A stretch of DNA of 64,000 nucleotides from Coptis chinensis (taxonomy: Eukaryota; Streptophyta; Magnoliopsida; Ranunculales; Ranunculaceae). Positions 46,385 through 55,860 of this stretch are shown one piece after another. Both the position numbers and the translations under genes were made by a program. The stretch covers positions 71,413,501-71,477,500 of the forward strand of contig CM027381.1 of the NCBI GenBank assembly GCA_015680905.1. Direction: 5' to 3'. Position 1 is the stretch's first letter, and every line of letters begins with the position of its first letter. Below the pieces are notes generated by a model. It did no database searches, had not been told where the DNA came from, and saw only the letters and a program-made list of their open reading frames with translations.

Positions 46385-47351
46385 AATAGTAGTGTCTCTC
46401 AAGTTACTGTCAACCCTCATAAGCCGTTATAGTTCTCATAATATAACATCAAGACAACAGAAAAAATATAACATCAAGACAACATAAATGGCCATGCCGT
46501 TTGGACTTTGAACTTGTAAAAAAAAATGGCGTGTCTGTTTGGACTTTGTCCCAAACGGCATGCCCACACCGTTTGTCCTTAGTCCCAAACGGCATGGCCA
46601 CACCGTTTGGTACTAAGGCCAAACGGTGTGGCCATGCCGTTTGGACTTTGAACTTGCAAAAAAATGGCGTGTCTGTTTGGACTTAGTCCCAAACGGCATG
46701 GCCACACCGTTGGCCTTAGTACCAAGCGGCATGGCCACCGTTTGGCCTTAGTACCAAACGGTGTGGCCATGTCGTTTGGTACTAAGGCCAACGGTGTGGC
46801 CACCGTTTGGTACTAAGGCCAAACGGTGTGGCTATGCCGCTTTGGGACTAAGTCCAAACGAACGCCATTTTTTTGCAAGTTCAAAGTCAACGGCATAATA
46901 CACCCGTTTGGCCTTAGTACCAAACGGTGTGGCCATGCCGTTTGGCCTTAGTACCAAACGGTGTGGCCATGTCGTTTGGTACTAAGGCCAAACGGTGTGG
47001 CCACACCGTTTGGTACTAAGGCCAAACGGCGTGGTCATGCCGTTTGGGACTAAGTCCAAACAGACACGCCATTTTTTTGCAAGTTCAAAGTCCAAACGGC
47101 ATGGCCACACCGTTTGGCCTTAGTACCAAACAGTGTGGCCATGCCGTTTGGGACTAAGGACAAACGGTGTGGGCATGCCGTTTGGGACAAAGTCCAAACA
47201 GACACGCCATTTTTTTTTGCAAGTTCAAAGTCCAAACGGCATGGCCATTTATGTTGTCTTGATGTTATATTTTTTCTGTTGTCTTGATGTTATATTATGA
47301 GAACTATAACGGCTTATGAGGGTTGACAGTAACTTGAGAGACACTACTATT
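46385..47351. repeat. 967-bp foldback (long inverted repeat) of CCAAACGG/CCGTTTGG units
   Basis: The left arm begins AATAGTAGTGTCTCTCAAG and the right arm ends with its complement CTTGAGAGACACTACTATT. The arms extend inward through ATAACATCAAGACAAC and then into many alternating inverted copies of a ~25-bp motif (CCAAACGGCATGGCCACACC), so nearly the whole unit is self-complementary. Open frames here (46,501; 46,579; 47,050) are translations of the motif. Similar motif copies at 46,290-46,375 lie just outside. Foldback transposon or hairpin RNA source; no coding capacity. Confidence 0.9.
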
Positions 47352-48889
47352 GTATTGTTGAATTGCATCATTTGTCATCAATATGACAGGTTGATTGTTG
47401 ATTTCATATGCATTGGCTAACTGTTACATCAGGATACTAACTTTCTCTGATAAGTAGCTCTCTGACAAGTTTAAGGTCATTCCATTGATTCTGATTGAAC
47501 ACACCATCAGCAGGCATCGTAATATTAGTTTTCCATCGAAGTAATAAGTTTGACAACTCTAATGAATTATTGTTACTAAGTTTTGAAGTTTCAGGCATCC
47601 TCTTCCTTTATTTGTATCTGCAGACTCATAAAATCCCTACTAATTCCACAAAATCAAATCACTAGTGAATTGTCAATATTATAGACATTGTTTCGAGCAC
47701 TGCCAGAAGTTATTGAGAAACTTATACCACCCAAATTCTTTACAAGTAAATTCTCAGACACAGATGTCCTTCTATCAATACTATTGCGGATTTCATTTAC
47801 AATTGAAAAGGAATTCATTTCTCAAGGCCAAATGAGTTTTTGCAACTTGTACAAGGCCAGTTGCTACTAGCCAATCTCCAGAAGTGGTCCAAGCACCAGT
47901 AACTCAAATCACAAGGCCTGCAACAAGCTCGGGGGTCCACTTGTCTTATTGATGCTTTCCGGGAGATGATAGCACCGGATCCGGAATCGGATGCTTGAGA
48001 ATGTGACATGAATATATATGAAACCCAGAAATGAAGGCATACAAGGTAAACAAGAGCAAAAAATTTTGCCGAGGAGTTCCTTCTTAAGAAAGCAAAGACC
48101 GGCGAAAAAAAACATCCAATTGTCGGGCAAATGATCCTAAGTGCCGACTCCCGTTGAATATTGTTCGCAAAACAAGGGCCTTAATTTTGCTTTGGACACC
48201 TCCCATGTCCCTCGCTTCTAGATCCTCACTTGATGAAGGACCTGCTATATCGACACACAGGGGTGCCAACTTGTGTTCTTCCGAAGCCTTGATAATGCCC
48301 TCGCAAAAATGACATCGAGAGATAAGAGTATTAAAAAGGGGTTGCTAGTTTTTACTGTTATCCGTGTAGCTAATTAACTGCTACATACCTCTATTCTGAA
48401 CAAAGATTGTTGCCTTTTCAATTTGAAAGAGCCTCAACCTGATTCAAAGTTAAATTACTATTATCACACAGAGTTGGTACTTTGCCAAAATATTATGATA
48501 CATTGAGTTAAATTAGACAATACGGGTCATTTTCATAAAAAAAAATTTGATACAACCTATGGAAATCACTAGTTATTTCCAACAAACAACTATTTTCAAT
48601 CTTGATGTAAAACAAGAATCCTACTATCTAACATCTCGCAGACCATGCCAACAAGGATCATGCAATGGAAGCCATTTCTCCCATACATTAGGTACTATCT
48701 AACATCTCGCAGACCATGCCACTTCTCCCATACATTGCAGTGGAAGCCATTAACATATTTCTATCCAAGATAGTTTGCACCGTCGAGCCAGTTGGGACGA
48801 AGGATGCCTACCTCTAGTTGGGCAGACCTGCATTCCTTGGAGTCGTCCTCTGAAAAGTGATATGAAAATAATATATATGAAAAGCTTAC
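47352..48889. other. Unidentified captured-DNA-like stretch
   Basis: It includes short open frames on both strands (plus 47,688-47,870; minus 47,815-48,009 and 48,084-48,269), the last with a protein-like segment HKLAPLCVDIAGPSSSEDLEA. A 45-bp direct repeat (ACTATCTAACATCTCGCAGACCATGCCA region) lies at 48,626 and 48,692. Several pieces could be decayed exons on the minus strand, but I cannot assign them. Confidence 0.35.
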
Positions 48890-48997
48890 CCGAGCAACAA
48901 CACCCATCTTCTCTAACTTTTGGACTGCATCATCCACATCAAAGTCACAGTTTCCACCAAATTCTTCAGTGATCAGCCATACATGCTCCCAACCCAA
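48890..48997 (-). pseudogene. Isolated exon fragment on minus strand, family uncertain
   Basis: Reads [20 protein letters not shown] then KMGVVAR, followed by a good donor CGG|GTAAGC at 48,889. A C-terminal ...F.VDDAV.KLE.LG(I/V)V.R motif is what I recall from plant DUF3754 (TMEM143-like) proteins, but I cannot confirm this. Short, flanked by unrelated DNA, inside TIR element 2; probably another captured piece. Confidence 0.35.
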
Positions 48998-49479
48998 TGT
49001 ACGTGTTTTCTACCTAGATTAATTGATAAGATAGCAAGGCCACAACGAGAAACTACCTTTTAAGAATACAATTGCGGCCCTCCAAAAAACTCATAGTGTT
49101 TCTTTTCTTTTCAATTTGATGATCAAGCTCCAAAAGCTGAAAGATTTACAGTAACTGAATTTCAATCTTTATAAAGTCACTAAAGGATAAGTGCAAGATA
49201 ATTGCAATAAAAGCGAAATCTTAGTGGAACTAAAACATGACAAAGACAAAGAAAAAGTACAACACCACAAAGATTTAATATGTCGACTTAAAGCTTCAAG
49301 AAATGTTTTAGTTCACGCTCCTAGAAAAATGGAAGGTAAGAACACTAGAAATATTTCCAAATACAAAAGAGTGTTTTGAAGAATATGTTGAAATAGTATA
49401 TGGGTAATTTCAAACACATTAACAACTCCAACAATCGGTCTCTTAAAAACTTTGGTAAATAAATTTATTGTTTTAAGAT

Positions 49480-49797
49480 TTGACCGATCCGAAATTTTGT
49501 TTGGTTTGCATTTCCATGTTACTTGTTTCGAGCTTATTATTTATTCATATCTCACTTTTTCCATCTCCACGCCACACAAAAACTGAACAATTGAACCCAA
49601 ACCAAGACATATCCCATTTTCATCATCTAAATTTACATGGAAGCTCAACAAAATGTAAAAAACACTTACTTTATGGTTTCAAATATGTAAGTGACTTGTA
49701 TGTTGAATATGGTCTCATCTCGAACTATGGATTCCTCCATTGGTGTAGGGATACCACCGGACAGAAACCGGATGATGAGAACCATGCGAGGTTTTGA
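49480..49797 (+). other. Open frame with one membrane segment, unidentified
   Basis: 105 codons from a TTG. Residues 5-27 (FCLVCISMLLVSSLLFIHIS) form a hydrophobic segment near the N-terminus, as in a signal anchor; the rest has no motif I know. It runs into the right TIR near 49,792. Could be a captured exon or chance. 49,000-49,479 before it is non-coding. Confidence 0.25.
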
Positions 49798-50160
49798 AAG
49801 GCAAGAATGGAGTCAAATCGCGATTTGTGAAGAGTGGGGAAATCGAGTTTTGGCTATACCATAGCGTTGGGTTTTTTGGGATTAAAACGACCGATTTCGG
49901 TGGGGGTTTGGTCGTTGGTTGAGTCTTTGTCAAGAGAGCTCAGGTGGTCGTTAATGGCGTCAAAGAGAACTCTCTCCTGGAGGCGATGGAATTGGGTTTT
50001 AGTGAGAATTTTGTATTTTTTCGTTTTCAGTTTTGAATTAGTTCGAAATTTTGAAATTTCACAATTTTATTTCGAACTAGATCCGGTGATCGATGAACAG
50101 ATCGAGAGACCGAAGAAGTGTGAGATAAAGGTGTCACTATAAGAGTGGCACCCTAGACAA

Positions 50161-50164
<4 letters not shown>
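49792..50164 (-). repeat. Right TIR of TIR element 2 (373 bp shared with element 1)
   Basis: From TTTTGAAAGGCAAGAATGG to the tip CTAGACAAACCG it matches the outer ~373 bp of the element-1 right TIR (from about 19,908 and 43,133). The inner ~570 bp of that TIR are absent, so this end is either shortened or chimeric. Confidence 0.85.

Positions 50165-50228
<64 letters not shown>
50165..50228. repeat. (TA)n tract right of TIR element 2
   Basis: About 64 bp of TA repeat; to its right the Tat-element sequence resumes. Confidence 0.95.
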
Positions 50229-50231
<3 letters not shown>

Positions 50232-50435
50232 TCAGATTTTTTTTCGCCATCTTTTTTTTTTTACTACGTCATTGCATCCCGTCTACATTAATATGCCATT
50301 ATTTCGTTTCCGATAATTCACGAATTTTTTCCGTTCACACGAAACATTGTTATCATTCCACTTACTTTTTTCTTCTTCCACGTTTTCCTTGAATTTTTCT
50401 TCTCTTCTTTGCCATGTGAACTTTGTTCGCATGAC

Positions 50436-50458
50436 AAAGAGGGGGCGGTGTTTCAACC
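50436..50458 (+). other. Polypurine tract of the Tat element
   Basis: ACAAAGAGGGGGCGG directly before the 3' LTR start, the expected plus-strand priming site. 50,229-50,435 is the remaining Tat internal sequence, non-coding. Confidence 0.75.
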
Positions 50459-50927
50459 CCCACCTACGTGACAAACGTCCATTAGTAGGGGTCTTTCTAT
50501 TTTATTCATTTAATCAACAGGGCTAAAGCCCAATTCGCAATATCATGGATTAATGTACAGGCCCATTAACTCATGTGTCTAAGGCTAAACCTTAGCCACA
50601 TGACTTGCCACTAATATACATTGATTTATATCCAGATTCATTTCTTATCAAAAAGATAATTATTAGTTGACAGTTATATTCTATCACAATTACTCAAGCA
50701 ACAAGATTACTTGAGCTACAAGGACTCTCTACTCTACCTATATAAATACCACATTATTTTTCATAAGGAACTACGTTGAAACTTGATCCCTAGAGAATAG
50801 ATCTTGGAGTGCGTGAGGCAGCCATTATTTGGTTCAGTTTCATCTCCCCCAACATCAAATTCCTCTGTTTCTTAGTGCGTTCTTTACCATTGCTCTCGTT
50901 GTGTTGAAGCAGTTTACTGCCGAAACA
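50459..50927 (+). mobile_element. 3' LTR of the Tat-type element
   Basis: 469 bp, about 97% alike by eye to 6857-7331, ending GCCGAAACA and followed by ATGTC (50,928-50,932), the same 5 bases as before the copy-1 5' LTR. It is thus the partner of the 5' LTRs, now 20 kb (copy 2) or 43 kb (copy 1) away. TATA-like box at 50,739. Confidence 0.92.
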
Positions 50928-50932
50928 ATGTC

Positions 50933-51668
50933 TATCTAAAACTTCAAGCTAGGGCTTAGATGAAGCCCTAGACTTGCGTAGGTTGTGTTTGTTTAGTTGG
51001 TTTGATGTTCTCTAATTAAGTTTATGGCATAATACTTGTTTGATTTCACTGATGTTAGTAGAACCACTTTCATTGATTATATCTTGCATGTTTAAATTCA
51101 TGGTTTTGCTACTCAATTGTTAGATTAGGTTTCTGTTAGCATCAAAACACCGTTTATATTGTTTAATTGAATCTGTAAGAAGTTGTACTTTAAACAAACA
51201 ACTTTTTCTAGGGATTTATACGTTAGTGTGCTGAAATTCAATCAAATCTATTTGTTAGAACCATTAGGCAATTTACGACCACATCATCGAGTAAGCAAAG
51301 GTTACATTTCCCTCATGCTACTTGTATTAAAAAGAGAACTTTAAATTAATTAAGCTATGGAAACCGACAATAGTCTAGGATGGATTCGAAAGTCTTAGTT
51401 TTTCACCATTGATAGCATAAACCTTAGTTTATTTGCTTTTGTAGTTTAATTACATAGTTTTAGTTAATTATAAATCTAATCTTTATAAAACAAACCATTG
51501 TTCGGATTAGGTTAGGAGGTATTCTAGTACTCAATTGTCTAAGAAGAAATCCCTGTGGGATCGACCTCGTTTTCGCTTGTCTACTACAATAGACCTTGTT
51601 CGCTTGAGAGTATTATAATTGTAAGGTTTAATTAGCCTGCTTATTTAGGTTGACGAAATTATCTATCA
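50933..51668 (+). mobile_element. Right half of solo LTR (TGATAAGCAC family)
   Basis: It runs from the Tat TSD to ATCTATCA and is followed by CTACT (51,669-51,673), matching CTACT before 6181 and 29,375. It contains CCCTGTGGGATCGACCTCG, a motif often seen near the 3' end of plant LTRs of the Athila/Tat type. Only one copy of this half exists, since the duplication ended at the (TA)n tract to its left. Confidence 0.75.
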
Positions 51669-51736
51669 CTACTTGATCATTATTTATGCCTCTCTTACTT
51701 ATCTACTAGAAGGTAGACCCGAGCACGCATCGACTC

Positions 51737-52400
51737 TTTTGAAATCTTGTTCAAGAATCATAACTATACATATATAAATTTTCTGATAAATCGTGATTTA
51801 TGTTTTCGTTGCTAATCTGTTTTAATTTCCTAACAAGGTGTTTTAATCAAGTTTTAAAAATCCATTTTAATTCCTCGACAAATTGTTTTAAATAAGTTTT
51901 AAAAACCCGTTTTTTAATTGGGGGAGGGATCCCATTTTAATTTAGAAGTGTGATTCTCGTTTTTAATAGGAGAAAGATTCTCGTTTTAATTAGAAGTGCT
52001 AGATTTTTCTTTTTCAATAGAGGAGAAATTCCCAATATAATGGGAGAAGGATTCACATTTTAATTAGAAGTGTTATAATTTTTCTTTCTTTTGAAAACTT
52101 GCTCAACAATCATAACTATACACATAACAATTTTCTAACAAATCCTGATTCTTGTTTTCGTCGCTAACGTTTTAATTTCATAACAAATTGTTTTAATTAG
52201 GTTTTAAAAACCCATTTTTTAATTGGAAGAGGGACCCCGTTTTAATAGTTGACTTAATTAGATATGTTAGATTTTTCTTTTTCAATAAGAGATGAATTCC
52301 CGTTTTAATATATAGGAGAAGGATTTCTGTTTTAGTTAGAAGTGCTAGAATTTCTTTTTCTAATAGAGGGGGAATTCCCGTTTCAATAGGAGATGATGAT
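51737..52400. repeat. ~352-bp direct repeat pair
   Basis: GAAATCTTGTTCAAGAATCA (51,741) and GAAAACTTGCTCAACAATCA (52,093) start two diverged tandem copies. Both carry GTTTTAATT.GG..GGGA.CCC and GAAGTG(C/T)TAGA.TTTTTCTTT sub-motifs, which also repeat at shorter scale. Non-coding. Confidence 0.8.
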
Positions 52401-52989
52401 GTGGAATTTTAATAGAGCTCGAAAAATACCCTTTGTGGGAGCTTTAATATTAAGATATATACTAGATTTTGCTTCGGGCCAACCTCTTTTAGTTATTTTG
52501 CATGATAGGATGATTTTTTTTTAATCTAATTTCATTTCAAAATTTTGGACTTTGGAGTCTCTAAACAATTTATTATTGTATACATTATATATTAAGGATG
52601 TTAGAGAAGTCCCACATGGCCGGACTACTATTTTAGATATCACAAAAATTGAATTCTTTTCCCATCAAAGAAAAAGGTGAAGCTATCATCATGTCAAGCA
52701 TATACATATCCATCCAATGAAGAACACTTTTAGCAATGACAAATTTTAAACTGATTCATAAAAACTCATTGTAAAACAGTTAACATAGGTATAGTCCCCC
52801 TCATAATTGTCTTTAAAAAAAAAATTTACACTCTCTAATAGCTAAAGTACCAAAGCCATACAATGTGAAAAACTTTCATAATGGACTATAGCGATAAAAA
52901 ATTAACGCTGATACCTGCGAAATTAGAAAAAAGGAATAAGAAATATTCATAAGAAATAATGCATGATAATGAGCTTACTGTTGAGTAAC
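52401..52989. other. Non-coding stretch
   Basis: AT-rich, no recognisable gene or repeat. The last 7-8 bases are the left target duplication of the hAT-like element. Confidence 0.6.
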
Positions 52990-53512
52990 CAAGGCCGGCT
53001 CAACCATATAGCGAAATATGCGGTTGTTTAGGGCCCCGAATATATTTCGGCCCACTATTGCCCTAGCTTTTCCTCTATTTTTTTTAACTGTTAGCTAACA
53101 ATAGTACTCCCTTGTCTTCTCCACATTTCCCTAACCCTTCTCCAACAAAAAAAACTCATCGCCTATCCATAATTAATAAAAGTTTTTCACCTAATCCTCT
53201 CTTAACAAATATAATCTTACCTCCATTATCTCTCATTGCCTCATTTAGTTTTTCTCTGTAATCCCTTATTCTTTCTACTTTATTTGTGTAGAATTCTTCT
53301 TCTCTTTATCTAGTTCTATTATCTATTTAATAAATCTATTGAAGTTTGTTATTTTAAGAACACTATTCAAGCAAGAAAAAGGAAAATGTTGTGATCAATT
53401 TTTTACTCTAATTGGTATCTTATAATTTGATATTTCGAACTTTAGTATTAATAGTAGAGAGCCTCTTATTCGAACTTTGCTTAAGGCCCCCAATTGTCTC
53501 GAGTTGCCCCTG
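52990..53512. mobile_element. hAT-like non-autonomous DNA transposon, 523 bp
   Basis: Starts CAAGGCCGGCTCAACC and ends CTCGAGTTGCCCCTG; the ends are imperfect inverted repeats (CA.GG.C..CTC). The flanks TGAGTAAC (52,982-52,989) and AGAGTAAC (53,513-53,520) agree at 7 of 8 bases, as expected for an 8-bp hAT duplication. No transposase. Inner subterminal GGGCCCCGAATATA and TTAAGGCCCCCAATTG are also partly complementary. Confidence 0.72.
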
Positions 53513-53520
53513 AGAGTAAC

Positions 53521-54936
53521 TAATAAGTTAACAACTTTTCAGCTTTAAAATATCATCAGTGGTCTTAGTTTTAAAAGTGTTAGTAATTTGATAAGCATCT
53601 TTCTCCAAGCCATATACAATATCTTCACCTGCATTTGATCTGAGTGACTCCCCTGCACATATTGCCACGCCATTATGTATATTATATTACACTGACATAA
53701 ATCATTTTCAGAACTAAATTGCTACTTCAATTCTAATTAAGAGACATATGACCTTATTTGCTGTTCAAAGTCCCTCATAACCCATAACATGTCCTGTGCC
53801 AATCCACCAAATTTCTTTTCAATTTTTTTCCCCCTATCACACTAATTTAAGATTCCTTAAATATCAACACACCATAACTAGTCTTCTGTTTCGAACTTGT
53901 GCATTTTAGTGCATATCTTATGTTTCTGAATTTGAAACATGACATTGAAAGCCTCGAGCTCTACTTTATGCATTGAACTTGGATGTACAACACCTTCAGA
54001 TTAAGACCATATTGAGTTTTTTCCTGCCCAGTCATCGTCCTCAAACCAAACTCATCCCCTACGCATATTATTACTCATTGAATTTCATAGTGAGAAGTAA
54101 TTAATTTCTCATGTCATACACTCACACTCATATTTCTTGCTAATTTTACACATTCTTCTATTATAACATATCCGTTACTGAGTCCTGAGTGCTTCCTAAT
54201 ATTGCTAGCTACTGTTCTCCATGTACTCCAAACTTGGTTATGTATTCTCCACTACAAACTTGTTTCGACTTACTATGTCGTGTCCAAATCATATACACTG
54301 CCAACATTCTCTGCACGTACTTGTTAAGGATTTCCTTCTACTCAATCATATAATAGGCGCAACTATACATGACCAACATAAGTGTGTTTTGCAACTTGAC
54401 TCAAATTAACATAAGTGTTTGTGGCTTTGTACACTTGGCACCTACCTTTTTTTTGGTAAACATTTAGCACCTACCTGATCAAGGAGAAAAAAAATTATAA
54501 ATCCTTATTTGATGCTATTACTTGTATCTAGAAGTTCTAACACCTAGTTTTATCAACTCGTTCATATTCACTCATCTTTAAGGGTGGTCTACTTGGAATA
54601 ATCTAGGCCATGAGTAAGATTTCCATATTCACTCATCTTGTTTTTAATTTGAAGGAAAATTGTATCTATCAATTATGCATCATGTCTTCCATCTGGAGCA
54701 GTGGCGCTGGCTAACTATGTAAAAAATAATTGAATTTGGTATTAATGTAAGTCCTACTACCTGATGGAACTCGGGTGTATTTTAATTTGATAAAAGAATT
54801 TACTACTCTCTAATTATTTGTTAAAACATTCCATTTAGTTTTCTCATATTAACAAACATTCTTGTAACTAAAAACTTTCTGGTTTTGACAACAGTATCTA
54901 GGAAAAATTTTGTTTACGCAGAATTCAATTGCTCTA
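53521..54936. other. Non-coding stretch
   Basis: 1.4 kb of AT-rich DNA. A 62-codon frame at 54,221 has no recognised family. Nothing else supported. Confidence 0.55.
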
Positions 54937-55188
54937 GACCATACCATGCATGAATTGACCGCTTCACAACGTGTCAAATGGGAAAAGAATCTTATTGAGA
55001 TAGAAGTGTGCTATCTTGCAACTCCCTTCAGCTGTTGATTACAGGAATTTTTGCTCGACTTGTAAAGCATTGGCATCATCTGTTCCTCCTGTTTTGGATC
55101 TAATTTGCTTAACAACTCGATGTCCTTGGCACATGTACTCCAATAGAGACAGAAGCATGTGCAACTTCCTTGACCCGATGCCTAATCT
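54937..55188 (+). pseudogene. F-box / DUF295-type protein fragment, copy A
   Basis: Pieces in two frames: VKWEKNLIEIE, then LQLPSAVDYRNFCSTCKALA, then PWHMYSNRDRSMCNFLDPMP. The order fits plant F-box proteins with a DUF295 domain: a leucine-rich end of the F-box with (D)Y..F...CK.W/A, then PW.MY......C.F.DP. A frameshift near 55,015 separates the first two pieces. A TRIM LTR is inserted directly after MPNL. F-box proteins act as substrate adaptors in SCF ubiquitin ligases; this one is dead. Confidence 0.68.
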
Positions 55189-55286
55189 TGTTAAATTGTC
55201 AATTTCTCTATAAGCTCGAACTTATGTGAAAGGTCAATTATATTAATATATTAAAGTAGGCTCGGGGATACTCATATATGTCAACA
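55189..55286 (-). mobile_element. TRIM LTR (98 bp), copy A
   Basis: TGTTAAATTG...ATGTCAACA in plus orientation, preceded by AATCT. It is followed by CTCTTCCTTAGC, the complement of the TRIM polypurine tract, and then by the CACTA-like insertion. Its internal region continues beyond that insertion at 59,735. Confidence 0.8.
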
Positions 55287-55524
55287 CTCTTCCTTAGCAT
55301 ACTAAAAGAAGGGTTTTTTGTGTCACTTTTTAAGTGACATAAGAAGTCACTTGTGTCACTTTTGAAACTAATTATGAAGTGACCTATAAGCCCCCGACAC
55401 ATAAAGTTCTACCAAAAGTGACACAAAAGCCTTACTAAATGTGTCACTTTTTGTTAATAAAAAAGTGTTAATAAAAGTGACACTTAAGAATAGCCTCTTG
55501 TGTTACTTTTAAGAAAGAGTGTCA

Positions 55525-55860
55525 CAGTGTTTGTCAAAAATGACACTAGTTGTATCCGTTTAGGACCGTGAGTGGGACATAATTTCGTCAAAAGTGACAC
55601 ATTAAGTATACTAGTTGTGTCACTTTTAGACCAGAGTGAGACATAAGTACGTCAAAAGTGACACATTAAGTATACTAGTTATGTCACTTTTGGACCAGAG
55701 TGAGACATAAGTACGTCAAAAGTGACACATTAAGTATACTAGTTATGTCACTTTTGGGCCAGAGTGAGACATAAATACGTCAATAGTGACACATTAAGTA
55801 TACTAGTTGTGTCACTTTTGGACCAGAGTGAGACACAAGTACGTCAAAAGCGGCACAAAA
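55525..55860. repeat. 64-bp tandem array in CACTA-like subterminal region
   Basis: Units start at CGTCAAAAGTGACAC, 55,586, 55,650, 55,714, 55,778 and 55,842, an exact 64-bp step. Each unit carries AAAAGTGACAC and the inverted GTGTCACTTTT. These are typical subterminal transposase-binding repeats, not a CRISPR array. Confidence 0.93.

Larger units (their letters stand above)
43592..50164. mobile_element. TIR element 2, (TA)n-flanked, carries RPS13 and other host pieces
   Basis: The left tip CGGTTTGTCTAGAGTGCCAC (43,592) and right tip (50,164, complement CGGTTTGTCTAGGG) define 6.57 kb between (TA)n tracts. The tips match for about 55 bp and then loosely to about 100 bp. The right TIR (49,792-50,164) is of the element-1 type, while the left subterminal sequence is diverged. 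It may be one chimeric element, or the left part of one and right part of another. Interior: ribosomal protein S13 pseudogene, foldback repeat, several unidentified fragments, no transposase. Confidence 0.6.

Noticed and set aside
46501-47235. Open frames rich in NGVSVWT / GMATPFGTK repeats on both strands
   Set aside because: Translations of the foldback motif, equally open on both strands, no start context or domain.
55525-55860. Regular 64-bp repeats resembling a CRISPR array
   Set aside because: Repeats fill the whole unit with no variable spacers, and lie in CACTA-like subterminal DNA of a plant genome.
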